Below the pieces are notes generated by a model. The model was given only the letters and a program-made list of their open reading frames with translations. It did not search any database and was not told the DNA's origin. DNA of 64,000 nucleotides from contig JADKFS010000010.1 in NCBI GenBank assembly GCA_016717335.1, forward strand, positions 62,001 to 126,000. The letters are read 5' to 3'. Source of the stretch: Candidatus Ribeiella danica. Its GTDB lineage: Bacteria > Chloroflexota > Chloroflexia > Chloroflexales > Roseiflexaceae. Each line of letters begins with the position of its first letter. Positions within the stretch are counted from its first letter, which is position 1. Shown here one piece after another: positions 54,185-62,451 of this stretch. A program made the position numbers and the translations under genes.

Positions 54185-54549
54185 GCTGCTGCTTCCTTCA
54201 CTCTCTTCCTTATCGGAGATTTGGCCCGCGTTCGTCTCACGAAGAACCGGCTACGGAAGACGATCGATCGTCGTCTTCGGTCTTCCGCCGAACCCGGATC
54301 GCACTTGCGCCAGCCGGTACGTAACTTACATCGCTCAGCCTTCGCCCGAGCACCGACGCGATCACCCCGCCGAGCAGCAGCGCGGCTGCGCTGGCAAGCG
54401 CCATATCGGCGACGCGGCGGCATCACTCTATTCACACCGCATATCGCTGGCGCCCTGCGATCTCAATTGGCGCCTCTTCGATCTCGATTCACCCGCCCGC
54501 GATCTCGAGTCGCACGCCGCCGCTCCTTGTCACCGCGTCACCCGGCCAC

Positions 54550-56304
54550 CTAGACGACCTCGCGCACCTTATCCTCGAGCACGGTCTTGATGATGTCGAA
54601 GCGCTTGCGCTGGCCCTTGATCAGCGCCTCGGCGAACTTGATCGCCTGCTTGGTGGTGGTGTTGCCCGGCATCGGCGGCTCGTTCGGGTCGACCACCGCC
54701 TGGATCACCGCCGGCCCGGGGTGCGCGAGCGCCTGGCGCAGCACGCTCTCGGCCTGCTGCGGGTCGTCGAGCGTGAAGCCGGCCGCGCCGCAGGCGATCG
54801 CGTAGGCCGCGAAGTCGATCGGGTGCAGCTCGACGCCGTACTCCGGGTTGCCCTCGAAGACGATCTGCTCCCACTTGATCTGGCCGAGCACGTTGTTCTT
54901 CACGATGATGATCTTGACCGGCAGCTTGTACTTGACCAGCGTCGCCACCTCGCCCATCAGCATCGTGAAGCCGCCGTCGCCGACGATCGCCACCACCTGG
55001 CGACCAGGGTAGGCCACCGCTGCGCCGATGCTGTAAGGCAGGCCGTTGGCCATCGTCGCGAGGTTGCCCGAGAGCGAGAACTGCATCCGGCCGCGCACCT
55101 GGATGTAGCGCGCCGCCCAGGTCGCGATCGTGCCGCTGTCGGCCGTGACGATCGCGTCGTCGTCGAGCAGCTTGTCCAGCTGGTAGGTCACGACCTGCGG
55201 CTTCATCGGCATGTCCATGCGCGTGCCGCGCTCGTCCATCAGCCCGCGCCAGTCCTTCATGCGCTGCTGGGCCGTCTCCAGGAAGCGGCGGTCGCCCTTG
55301 CGATCGATCAGCGGCAGCAGCGCGCGCAGTACGTCGCCCGAGTCGCCCACCAGGCCGACGTCGGGCGGGTAGCGCAGGCCGATCCGGGCCGGGTCGACGT
55401 CGATCTGCACAGCTTTCGCCTGGCCGGGCCTGGGGTAGAACTCGATGTACGGGAAGCTGCTGCCGACGACGATCAGCGTGTCGCACTCCTGCATGGCGTC
55501 CTGCGACGGCGCCGTGCCAAGCAGGCCGATCCCGCCGGTGGTGTAGGGGATGTTGTCGGGCACCACTGCTTTGCCGAGCAGCGGCTTGACGATCGGGCCG
55601 GCGACCTTTTCGGCCAGCAGGATCAGCTCGTCGCGGCAGCCGAGCGCGCCCCGCCCGGCCAGGATCGCCACCTTCGACCCGGCGTTGATCAGGCCGGCGG
55701 CGCGCTGCAGCAGCGGCTGCGGCGGCAGCGGGTGCGCGCTGGCGAACAGGTCGGCGCTGTGCTGCGGGATGTTCGCGCTCGATCGCTGCGAGTCGCCGCT
55801 CTCCCAGGTCTGGATGTCCTTCGGGATGGTGATGTGCGCCACCGTGCGGCGGCCGAGCGCGGTCTTGACCGCCTCGTCGACGACATTGACCACGTGGGCC
55901 GGCCCCATCACGCGCTGGTTGTAGGCCGCCACGTCCATATAGAGCTTGTCGAGGTCGACGTCCTGCTGGTAGCTCGTGCCGATCAGGTCGTGGAAGGTGT
56001 GCCCGGTGATCGCCAGCACCGGCGCGCCGTCGCACTTGGCGTCGTACAGGCCGTTCAGCAGGTGGATGCCGCCGGGGCCCGAGGTGGCCAGGCACACGCC
56101 CAGCCGGCCAGTGTACTTGGCGTAGCCGCAGGCGGCGAAGGCGGCGGCCTCCTCGTGGCGCACCTGGACGAACCGGATGCGATCCTGGCGGGTGCGCAGC
56201 GCCTCGAAGATGCCGTTGATCCCGTCGCCGGGCAGCCCGAAGATCGTGTCGACGCCCCAGGCGACCAGGCGCTCGACCAGCAGGTCGGCTACTGTTTTTG
56301 CCAT
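54550..56304 (-). CDS. PoxB/YdaP-like thiamine-pyrophosphate enzyme (pyruvate oxidase type)
   Basis: A 584-residue TPP enzyme of the acetolactate synthase/pyruvate oxidase family. The catalytic Glu is in RHEEAAAFAACGYAK, the FAD/central domain has GRGALGCRDELILLAEK, and the TPP-Mg motif is GDGGFTMLMGEVATLVKYKL followed by NN. It has TSGPGGIHLLNGLYDAK. Pyruvate to acetate plus CO2 and reduced quinone is the PoxB reaction; an acetolactate synthase is less likely since no small subunit is near. ATG 56304 follows GAGAGGG. It lies downstream of the NuoC-like gene, with hairpin m between. Confidence 0.85.
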   Translation of the reverse strand: MAKTVADLLVERLVAWGVDTIFGLPGDGINGIFEALRTRQDRIRFVQVRHEEAAAFAACGYAKYTGRLGVCLATSGPGGIHLLNGLYDAKCDGAPVLAITGHTFHDLIGTSYQQDVDLDKLYMDVAAYNQRVMGPAHVVNVVDEAVKTALGRRTVAHITIPKDIQTWESGDSQRSSANIPQHSADLFASAHPLPPQPLLQRAAGLINAGSKVAILAGRGALGCRDELILLAEKVAGPIVKPLLGKAVVPDNIPYTTGGIGLLGTAPSQDAMQECDTLIVVGSSFPYIEFYPRPGQAKAVQIDVDPARIGLRYPPDVGLVGDSGDVLRALLPLIDRKGDRRFLETAQQRMKDWRGLMDERGTRMDMPMKPQVVTYQLDKLLDDDAIVTADSGTIATWAARYIQVRGRMQFSLSGNLATMANGLPYSIGAAVAYPGRQVVAIVGDGGFTMLMGEVATLVKYKLPVKIIIVKNNVLGQIKWEQIVFEGNPEYGVELHPIDFAAYAIACGAAGFTLDDPQQAESVLRQALAHPGPAVIQAVVDPNEPPMPGNTTTKQAIKFAEALIKGQRKRFDIIKTVLEDKVREVV

Positions 56305-56317
56305 CAATACCCTCTCT

Positions 56318-56395
56318 TGAGCGTTGGAACGTTAGAACGTTGGCAGGTTCGGGGTGGGGTCTGGGGCGGGCAAAGCCCGCCCCAGACCCCACCCC
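56318..56395. repeat. 8-bp repeat and composite-type hairpin m
   Basis: GCGTTGGA, ACGTTAGA, ACGTTGGC in an 8-bp register (56318-56348) are followed at 56351-56395 by a perfect 45-nt palindrome, 21-nt arms (inner TCTGGGGCGGGC) with the loop AAA. Hairpins A and C are absent here. Confidence 0.75.
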
Positions 56396-56442
56396 TCCCC
56401 CAAGGCGGAGCAGATTTGTGATTCGCCTGCGGGAGCCTGCCC

Positions 56443-56745
56443 TCAGTGGAACGCCAGCCCTAGCCAGCCCGCCAGCTCGCGCTCGTACGCGGCGGCGGCG
56501 GGGTAGAGGTCCGCGATCGAGGTGAGCCCCTCCGGCCGCACCGCCAGCGAGAACCGCTGGATCTTGCCGGCGACCTCGAAGCTGTACACCAGCGCAGGCT
56601 CGCCCGCGCTGTCGTCGTACGCGATGCCGAGCAGCCGGCTATCCAGCGCGCGGATCAGCCCGGCGAGCTGGCGCGCCGAAAGCTCGCGCAGCGGCGGCTC
56701 GCTCTCGGGCGGCGGCCCCTTCGGTTGGGCCCGGTCGGATGGCAT
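56443..56745 (-). CDS. Orphan NuoC (complex I 30-kDa)-like domain protein
   Basis: A 100-residue protein. The C-terminal half, LVYSFEVAGKIQRFSLAVRP then GLTSIADLYPAAAAYERELA, ends with GWLGLAF and follows the signature of the NuoC/HycE-N domain (strands, then ...PAA.W.ERE..DLFGI). The N-terminal 25 residues are Pro/Glu-rich. It starts 4 nt after the stop of the dehydrogenase-like gene (56750) and so should be translationally coupled to it. There are no other complex I genes in the window. Whether it binds a complex or has a new role is unknown. Confidence 0.6.
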   Translation of the reverse strand: MPSDRAQPKGPPPESEPPLRELSARQLAGLIRALDSRLLGIAYDDSAGEPALVYSFEVAGKIQRFSLAVRPEGLTSIADLYPAAAAYERELAGWLGLAFH

Positions 56746-56749
56746 CGGC

Positions 56750-57796
56750 TCACCGCTGGCGCGCCCAGGCCACGTCGGGCTCGAGGCGCGGCTGGTAGTG
56801 AATCGGCGGCAGCGCCAGCACGGTCGTCAGGCCGGGCGGCGCGGCCAGCACGCGCGGGATGGCGTGCAGGATCAGCGCGGCCGCCGCCGCGTCGCCGTGC
56901 AGGCCGCCCTGGACGACCACGCTCACCGGCGGGGTGGCCTCCACCGAGATGGCGTCGTGCGTGTCCAGCGCGCCCACGGCAGTCTGCCAGATCAGCTCCA
57001 CCACGTCGCGACCGTGCATCCAGCCGCGCGCGATCTGGCGCAGCCCGCGCACCTGCCCGGGCGCCACCGTGAGGTAGGGCGTGCGCACCCACTCGCTCGC
57101 GACGATCGGGTCGATCGACTCGGTCAGCCCGGAGAGCTGCCAGCCGAGGCCCGCCGCGATCATGTGGATCGACTCGGGCAGGCCAACGTGGCGGACCGCC
57201 CCGCGCGCGACGTGGTCGCGGAACTGGTCGAGCGCCAGCCCGGCCCCGATGCGCTGCTGCAGGCTCGCGCGACGCTGGGTCGCGTCCACCACGCGCGTGA
57301 CGGCGATCCGGCGGATGTCGACGCACGGCGCGGTCAGCACCAGCGGCAGGAGGTCCATGATGAAGCCGGGGTTGACTCCGGCCCCCAGCACGGTCACGCC
57401 GCTCTGGAGCGCCTGGCGGTGCAGCTGCGCGGCCGCGGCGGGGTCGCGCGCGTAGGGGTAGACCAGCTCCTCGCAGGTCGAGATGACGTTGGCGCGCGCC
57501 TGCACGCACGCGAGGATCTGCGAGTAGACCTCGTGGAAGTGCGAGCCGGTCGCGAGGATGACCACGTCCGGCCTGGTTCGCTCGAGCAGCTTGCCCGCGT
57601 CGTCGGAGACCGGGGCGCCGAGCGGCTGCCCGAGCCCGAGCAGCTCGCCCATGTCGTGCCCGACCTTGGCGGGGTCGCGCTCGATCCCGCCGACGATCTG
57701 CAGCCCGCGCTGCTGCGCGACCAGCCGGGCGATGTCGCCGCCGATCGCCCCAAGCCCGTAGTGGACGATCCGGATAGGGTGTAGATAAGATTCCAT
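56750..57796 (-). CDS. 2,4-diaminopentanoate dehydrogenase-like (dihydrodipicolinate reductase-type) protein
   Basis: A 348-residue NAD(P)-dependent enzyme. The Rossmann motif is RIVHYGLGAIGGDIARLV, and the second half has CEELVYPYARDPAAAAQLH and GVNPGFIMDLLPLVL, which place it with the Ord/diaminopentanoate dehydrogenase family of ornithine fermentation relatives. Its reaction here is unknown. GAGG lies 7 nt before ATG 57796. It is first of a likely set with the NuoC-like and TPP enzyme genes. A two-block motif upstream is shared with actA. Confidence 0.72.
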   Translation of the reverse strand: MESYLHPIRIVHYGLGAIGGDIARLVAQQRGLQIVGGIERDPAKVGHDMGELLGLGQPLGAPVSDDAGKLLERTRPDVVILATGSHFHEVYSQILACVQARANVISTCEELVYPYARDPAAAAQLHRQALQSGVTVLGAGVNPGFIMDLLPLVLTAPCVDIRRIAVTRVVDATQRRASLQQRIGAGLALDQFRDHVARGAVRHVGLPESIHMIAAGLGWQLSGLTESIDPIVASEWVRTPYLTVAPGQVRGLRQIARGWMHGRDVVELIWQTAVGALDTHDAISVEATPPVSVVVQGGLHGDAAAAALILHAIPRVLAAPPGLTTVLALPPIHYQPRLEPDVAWARQR

Positions 57797-57877
57797 GGCT
57801 CTGCCTCGCGCGATCTGAAGTCGGCCGGCCGCCCGCCGACGTGTAGTGGCTGCAGCATACCAGGCTGGCCCGGCGGC

Positions 57878-57940
57878 GTCATCGGACGGCTGCGCCAAGA
57901 TGGATGCGCCGCCGGCGAGCGTTTTTGGCCGTTTGGCCCA
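57878..57940 (-). promoter_or_regulatory. Two-block motif upstream of the 57796 gene
   Basis: On the minus strand TGGGCCAAACGGCCAAAAA (57940-57922) and GCAGCCGTCCGATGAC (57893-57878). The first block is a GGCC-AAAC-GGCC dyad, with one changed base pair relative to the actA copy. Confidence 0.5.
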
Positions 57941-57967
57941 CAGGGTTGGCTGGCGCTGCACTGTTTC

Positions 57968-58155
57968 TCCTCACCCCCCTGCCCCCCTCTCCCGTGCGCG
58001 GGAGAGGGGGGATTCTTGGCGGGGCCGGGGTTTCGGCTCCGCCGAAACCCCGGCCCCGCCAGTATTTACCCCCGCCCCTGGCAGGGGCGGGGGCAAGGGG
58101 TGGGGTGATCCGGCGCAGCATGGCGCCATAGACAAAACCTACCCCGAAAGGGGAG
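57968..58155. repeat. Composite palindromic element n (reference full-length copy)
   Basis: CCTCACCCCCCTGCCCCC left arm, hairpin A CTCTCCC...GGGAGAG (ending 58006), 10-nt linker GGGGGATTCT, hairpin B at 58017-58061 (perfect 45 nt, 21-nt arms, loop TCC), CAGTATTTAC, hairpin C CCCCCGCCCCTGGCAGGGGC, right arm GGGGTGGGGTGATCCGGCGC and the tail ACAAAACCTACCCCGAAAGG. The gap 57797-58138 holds this element and the two-block motif. The tail includes the stop of the PucR gene. Confidence 0.85.
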
Positions 58156-59389
58156 CGACGGATGTCGAGCGCGGGCTGGCGGAGGGCGGCCGGCCGCCGG
58201 CAGCGGGATTGCCGGCCTTGCGCAGCATCACGGCGGCGTAGAGCTGCGCCGCCGCGTCGAACGTGCGCGGGTCGCGGCCGGTCAGCTGCGCGATCTTGTC
58301 GAGCCGGTAGGCCAGCGTGTGCCGGTGGATGTGCAGAGCCTGCGCGGCCGCAGACGGCGAGAGATTCGACCGCAGAAACGTCTCGAGCGTCGCGAGCAGC
58401 TCGGGCTCGCCATCGAGCGGCTGGAGCAGCCGCCAGGCCAGCTCGGACTTCATCGCCTGGCTGTCGCTGCACACGAAGCCGGCCATGCCGAGATCCTCGA
58501 TCTGGAACACGCGGCCCGGGCCATAGAGCGAGGCGCCGGTCTCGAGCGCGCACTGCGCCTCGACGCAGGACTGCGCGAGCGCGCGCCAGCCGGGGTGGTG
58601 CCAGCCGACCCCGGCGCTGGCCGCAGCCCGCGCGTCGCCGGCCAGCTCGGCCAGGAACCGCTGCAGGCCGCCCGCGATCTGCAGGCGTCGCGACTGCGGC
58701 GCCGTCGGGTCGAGCGCGGCCAGCACGACCAGCCGGTGGTCGTCGAGAAAGCCGTAGACGTCGGCGTCGTTCGGGGCGACCACGCTGCGCAGCTGCTCCA
58801 GCAGCTGCGTGTGGATCTGATCGAGCCGCAGCGCGCGCGTGATCGTCGGCAGGCTATCGCTCGGCGCGACCGTCTGCAGTAGCCGATCGGTCAGCGGCCC
58901 GAAATCGATCACGATGACGAACCGGGGCACGTTCAGATCGATGCCAAGCAGCTCCGCCTCGTGCAGCAACACCTCGGGCGCTGTGTGGGATCGCTCGTCG
59001 AGCAGGTCCGCGACGAGCTTATCGCGAATCCACGTCTGCCGCGGCAGCCGCTCGATCACAGTCATCTGGTGGATGATCAGCTCGGCCAGCGTCCTGGCGA
59101 CCTGGCCGAGCTCCCTGCCCTGCGGCGACATGTCGCCCAGCACGATCGCGCCGACGACCGCGCCGGCGTAGGTCAGCGGCAGGCTGATGCCGGCGAGCAG
59201 CTGCTCGCCGTCTTCGACCGCGGCGCCGCGCTCGATCGCGCGCTCGGCCGAGGGCAGCCGTAGGCCAACCAGGCGCTCGTCGGTGCTCGCGAGGATACGG
59301 CCGGCCGCATCCACGACGCCGACCTGCTTGTCGAGGCCAGCCGCGACGCGATCGACGATGCGCCGGGCAATGTCCGTGTTCAGTCTCAC
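58139..59389 (-). CDS. PucR/CdaR-family transcriptional regulator
   Basis: A 416-residue activator-type regulator. The N-terminal part (about 1-130) is a diacid/sugar-sensing CdaR domain (LNTDIARRIVDRVAAGLDKQ, GAAVEDGEQLLAGISLPL). The middle is a degenerate GGDEF-like domain (VIVIDFGPLTDRLLQ). The C-terminus has the PucR HTH: LATLETFLRSNLSPSAAAQA, then LHIHRHTLAYRLDKIAQLTG. It is divergent from the class III aminotransferase, which it may control. Its ligand is unknown. The C-terminal PLSG and stop run into the tail of element n. Confidence 0.85.
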   Translation of the reverse strand: MRLNTDIARRIVDRVAAGLDKQVGVVDAAGRILASTDERLVGLRLPSAERAIERGAAVEDGEQLLAGISLPLTYAGAVVGAIVLGDMSPQGRELGQVARTLAELIIHQMTVIERLPRQTWIRDKLVADLLDERSHTAPEVLLHEAELLGIDLNVPRFVIVIDFGPLTDRLLQTVAPSDSLPTITRALRLDQIHTQLLEQLRSVVAPNDADVYGFLDDHRLVVLAALDPTAPQSRRLQIAGGLQRFLAELAGDARAAASAGVGWHHPGWRALAQSCVEAQCALETGASLYGPGRVFQIEDLGMAGFVCSDSQAMKSELAWRLLQPLDGEPELLATLETFLRSNLSPSAAAQALHIHRHTLAYRLDKIAQLTGRDPRTFDAAAQLYAAVMLRKAGNPAAGGRPPSASPRSTSVAPLSG

Positions 59390-59504
59390 GTCTGTTTCAC
59401 CTGGCTGGCTGCGGCTAGGCGGGCCCTGGGCAGGGACCTCTCACATTCCGATCTGGCAAGCAGCAATCGCTGTACCATCGCGCGCCCCTCGTGGGCTGTG
59501 ATAC

Positions 59505-59548
59505 GCCGGATCACCCCGGCCCCTGCTCCCTCCCCTTGGAGCAACCCC
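59505..59548. repeat. Composite palindromic element q (remnant)
   Basis: GATACGCCGGATCACCCCGG then CCCCTGCTCCCTCCCCTTGG: the reverse of the GGGGTGATCCGGCG border found in element n. It lies in the regulator/aminotransferase intergenic region. Confidence 0.4.
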
Positions 59549-59551
59549 GGT

Positions 59552-59580
59552 TTGAACAGAAGTATCAAATAGATTAAGAT
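59552..59580 (+). promoter_or_regulatory. Promoter of the aminotransferase gene
   Basis: TTGAAC (59552-59557), 17-nt spacer, TAAGAT (59575-59580). It gives a leader of about 23 nt to ATG 59611. Confidence 0.6.
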
Positions 59581-59610
59581 AGGGCACGACTTCAAATGAG
59601 AGGATCACCG

Positions 59611-60954
59611 ATGCTAAACCAAACCGACTCCATCCAGATCGACCAGGCCCACCTGCTGCACCCGCTCCACCACCCCAGCGCCCACCTGACGCCCCAGGTC
59701 TGGGTCTCCGGGCAGGGCGCGCTGATCACCGACGCGGGCGGCGCCGAGTTCATCGACGGGCTGAGCGGCCTGTGGTGCGTCAACGCCGGCCACGGCCGCG
59801 CCGAGCTGGCCGAGGCCGCCAGCCGCCAGATGTCGACCCTGGCGTACTGCTCGTCCTACGCCGGCTCCACCAACCTGCCGGCGATCGCCCTGGCCGAGCG
59901 GCTCAGCCAGCTGCTCTACCCGTCGATCAACACCTTCTTCTTCACCAGCGGCGGCGCCGAGGCCAGCGAGACCTCGTTCAAGACCGCGCGCTTCTACTGG
60001 AAGGCCCAGGGCCGGCCCGAGAAGGTCAAGGTCATCTCGCGCATGCGCGCCTACCACGGCGTCACGCTTGCGGCGATGAGCGCCACCGGCCTGCCGGCCT
60101 ACTGGCCGATGTTCGAGCCGCGCGTGCCCAACTTCCTGCACATCGAGTCGCCCTACCCCTACCGCTTCGTCGGCGACGACCCGAGCGTCAGCCCCGGCGT
60201 GGCGGCGGCGAACCTGCTGGAGCAGGCCATCCTGCGCGAGGGGCCCGAGACGGTGGCCGCCTTCATCGCCGAGCCGGTCCAGGGCGCCGGCGGGGTGATC
60301 GTGCCGCCGGAGGACTACTTCCCGCGCATCCGCGCGATCTGCGACGCCTACGACGTGCTGCTGATCGCCGACGAGGTGATCACCGGCTTCGGGCGCACCG
60401 GGCGCTGGTTCGGCCTCGAGCACTACGGCGTCGAGCCGGACATCGTGCAGTTCGCCAAGGGCATCACCAGCGGCTACATCCCGCTCGGCGGCGTCGGCGT
60501 GTCCGACACGATCCGCGCGGCGATCGACGGCGTGCCGCCCGACAAGCGCTGGATGCACGCCTACACCTACTCGGGCCACCCGACCTCCTGCGCGGTCGCG
60601 CTCGCGAACATCGACATCCTGGAGCGCGAGGGCCTGGTCGAGCGCGCGGCGACGCTGGGCCGGCGCCTGCTCGACGGGCTGCGCCAGCTGCTGGAGCTCC
60701 CCGGCGTCGGCGACGTGCGCGGCCTCGGCATGATGGCGGCGGTCGAGCTGGTGGCCGACAAGGCGACCAAGCAGGCGTTCGCGCCGGCGGCCCAGGTCGG
60801 CCCGCGAGTCGCCGCCGAGATGCTGCGGCGCGGGCTGTTCACGCGCATGCTCGGCGAGATCATCTGCCTCGCGCCGCCGCTGGTGTCGACCCCCGAGCAG
60901 ATCGACCGGATCGTCGAGGTGATCGGCGAGTCGGTCGCCGCCGTGATCGAGTAG
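59611..60954 (+). CDS. Class III omega-aminotransferase
   Basis: A 447-residue PLP enzyme moving amino groups from omega-amino acids, amines or beta-alanine to pyruvate or 2-oxoglutarate. PLP lysine about 283 in FAKGITSGYIPLGG, the PLP Asp in IADEVITGFGRTGRWFG, the Ser/Gly loop in FTSGGAEASETSFKTAR. The YHGVTLAAMSATGLPAYW and FIAEPVQGAGGVIVPPEDYF blocks match the beta-alanine/pyruvate-type class. ATG 59611 has AGAGGATC upstream; ATG 59596 is less likely. It is divergent from PucR and has its own promoter. Confidence 0.9.
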   Translation: MLNQTDSIQIDQAHLLHPLHHPSAHLTPQVWVSGQGALITDAGGAEFIDGLSGLWCVNAGHGRAELAEAASRQMSTLAYCSSYAGSTNLPAIALAERLSQLLYPSINTFFFTSGGAEASETSFKTARFYWKAQGRPEKVKVISRMRAYHGVTLAAMSATGLPAYWPMFEPRVPNFLHIESPYPYRFVGDDPSVSPGVAAANLLEQAILREGPETVAAFIAEPVQGAGGVIVPPEDYFPRIRAICDAYDVLLIADEVITGFGRTGRWFGLEHYGVEPDIVQFAKGITSGYIPLGGVGVSDTIRAAIDGVPPDKRWMHAYTYSGHPTSCAVALANIDILEREGLVERAATLGRRLLDGLRQLLELPGVGDVRGLGMMAAVELVADKATKQAFAPAAQVGPRVAAEMLRRGLFTRMLGEIICLAPPLVSTPEQIDRIVEVIGESVAAVIE

Positions 60955-60960
60955 GCGGCT

Positions 60961-61050
60961 GCGAGGGGTGCGGCGCGCAGCGCGCCGCACCCCTCGCCAA
61001 CGATGAACCCCCTCCCCGGGCGCGGGGAGGGGGCCGGGGGTGGGGTAAGG
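60961..61050. terminator. Composite palindromic element o
   Basis: Hairpin at 60961-60997 (18-nt arms GCGAGGGGTGCGGCGCGC around a single A; can also be read as 17-3-17), then CCCCCTCCCCGGGCGCGGGG with GGGGTGGGGTAAGGATCAG. It is between the convergent aminotransferase and metacaspase genes. Confidence 0.6.
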
Positions 61051-61068
61051 ATCAGCAGCGCGCACGCG

Positions 61069-61884
61069 CTAGGTAAAGATCGGCTTGCGCTTGGTGCGGG
61101 TGGCCCCCTCGAGCTGCGGGTGCTGCGGGTAGCCCGCGTCGTCGAGCAGAAGGTTGAGCCGCGCGCTCAGCTGGGCGTAGGTGATCTGGTAGTTCGACTC
61201 CTGGATAGCCTTCAGCGCGTGGTAGGTCATCGCCCCGTGGTACGTGCCGTTGATCAGCGCATCGTACGAGTACTCCTTGTCGCTGGCCCCGCTGAGCAGG
61301 ATCTCCTTCATCCGCGACTCGGGGAACTTCACGCGGCCCTTCGGCTGGGCCTTCCACGGGTTGTCGAGCACCGGGTCGCCGCGCAGCGCCGGGCTGAGGA
61401 AGCGCACGCGCCGCTCGTCCGGCACGCGGATGCCGGGCAGGTTCTCGGCGACCGCCGCGCGCGTGACGGTGCCCGAGAAGCACGAGTCGGAGATCACCGT
61501 CAGGCTGACGCCCTTGGGCAGTCCGGCGAACACCTCGCGCAGATCGTCGTCGACCAGCAGGTTGTCGGCCGTGTCGTAGGGGCAGAGCGCCTCGTCGTAG
61601 GTCGGCTCGTCGCCGGAGGTATCGGCGACGTAGGTGCCGTGCGAGGAGTTGGTGAAGACCAGCACGTCGTCGGCGCGCGCGCCCGCCAGTAGGCCCTTGA
61701 TCCCGTCCAGGATGCGGGCCTTGGTCGCCTCCGCGTCGGTGATCAGCGTGATGTCTGTGCGCGCGAAGTCGAAGTGGCCGACCAGCAGATCGGCCCATGC
61801 CTTGGCGTCGTTGATGCAGCCGTTCAGGTCGCTGCCGTCGTACGGGTAGTCGTTGATGCCCACGCAGAACGCTTTCTTCGCCAT
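61069..61884 (-). CDS. Metacaspase-like (peptidase C14) protein
   Basis: A 271-residue cysteine-protease fold protein. The caspase-hemoglobinase core starts AFCVGINDYPYDGSDLNGCI, with catalytic His82 in FTNSSHGTYVADTSG and catalytic Cys135 in VISDSCFSGTVTR. No prodomain or secretion signal is seen, so a cytosolic type-III-like metacaspase or orthocaspase is likely. Specificity is probably for Arg/Lys, but the acidic S1 pocket cannot be read with certainty. AAGGAGG is ideal before ATG 61884. There is no WD40, TIR or STAND partner adjacent. Confidence 0.85.
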   Translation of the reverse strand: MAKKAFCVGINDYPYDGSDLNGCINDAKAWADLLVGHFDFARTDITLITDAEATKARILDGIKGLLAGARADDVLVFTNSSHGTYVADTSGDEPTYDEALCPYDTADNLLVDDDLREVFAGLPKGVSLTVISDSCFSGTVTRAAVAENLPGIRVPDERRVRFLSPALRGDPVLDNPWKAQPKGRVKFPESRMKEILLSGASDKEYSYDALINGTYHGAMTYHALKAIQESNYQITYAQLSARLNLLLDDAGYPQHPQLEGATRTKRKPIFT

Positions 61885-61939
61885 GGTTGGCCTCCTTACA
61901 GAGCTATCGGGGCGGGCTGCCGGTGGAATGCGCTTCTCC

Positions 61940-61945
61940 ATTATA
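61940..61945 (-). promoter_or_regulatory. Candidate -10 of the metacaspase gene
   Basis: A consensus TATAAT on the minus strand, 56-61 nt upstream of ATG 61884; no clear -35. Confidence 0.4.
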
Positions 61946-61997
61946 CTAAACGGCGCTGCCGGGGCATTTATGGCATGGCCTGCGCGGCCGGCGTTTT

Positions 61998-62364
61998 GTG
62001 CGGGGGGCTTGCGTGCCCGCCTGCCCTCACCCCACGGATGGCACCCACAGTGTGCGGGGGGCTGCGCGCCCCCCGTGCCCCCGCGGGCGGGGGTGGGCCG
62101 CCACCCTCGCCGCCCCCCTCCCGGGGCTTGCGCCCCTGGACCCCAAAAAGAACCCGTCTCATCTGCAGCGATTGCTGCTCATGCCCAGCTGAATCCACAC
62201 GCGTAGAGAGGCAACACGTCCGCTCGGAATGGTGCCAGGCATGCGCCACGAGCAGTGCAGCCGGAAAGGCACCATTTGCCGGGGGGGGCCGGGGGCGCAG
62301 CGCCCCGGAAGAAAGGAATCGCTGTCGAAATGGGAGCAGGCGGGGGCCGGGGGCGCAGCGCCCC
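61998..62364. repeat. R element, copy 4
   Basis: Main copy 62055-62308 with the same order as copy 1 (GGGGGGCTGCGCGCCCCCCG, GGGCTTGCGCCCCTGGACCC, AACCCGTCTC, AATCCACACG, GGAATGGTGCCAGGCATG, GGGGGCGCAGCGCCCCGG). A left-end fragment lies at 61998 and an extra right end at 62341-62364. The gap 61885-62451 contains nothing else except the metacaspase -10. Confidence 0.75.
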
Positions 62365-62451
62365 GAAGATCGCCTCGCGCTTTACATATTGGCATTTCCA
62401 TCATAGAATCAGTCCAGACCGGCCGCCTATGGCCGCGAGAGGAGCTGAAGG

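Noticed and set aside
54185..54549. Search for a gene or element between the ClC channel and the TPP enzyme
   Set aside because: Only a short imperfect palindrome around 54255 (GAAGACGATCGATCGTCGTC) and scattered CGATCTC units are visible; no gene, promoter or repeat copy could be supported.
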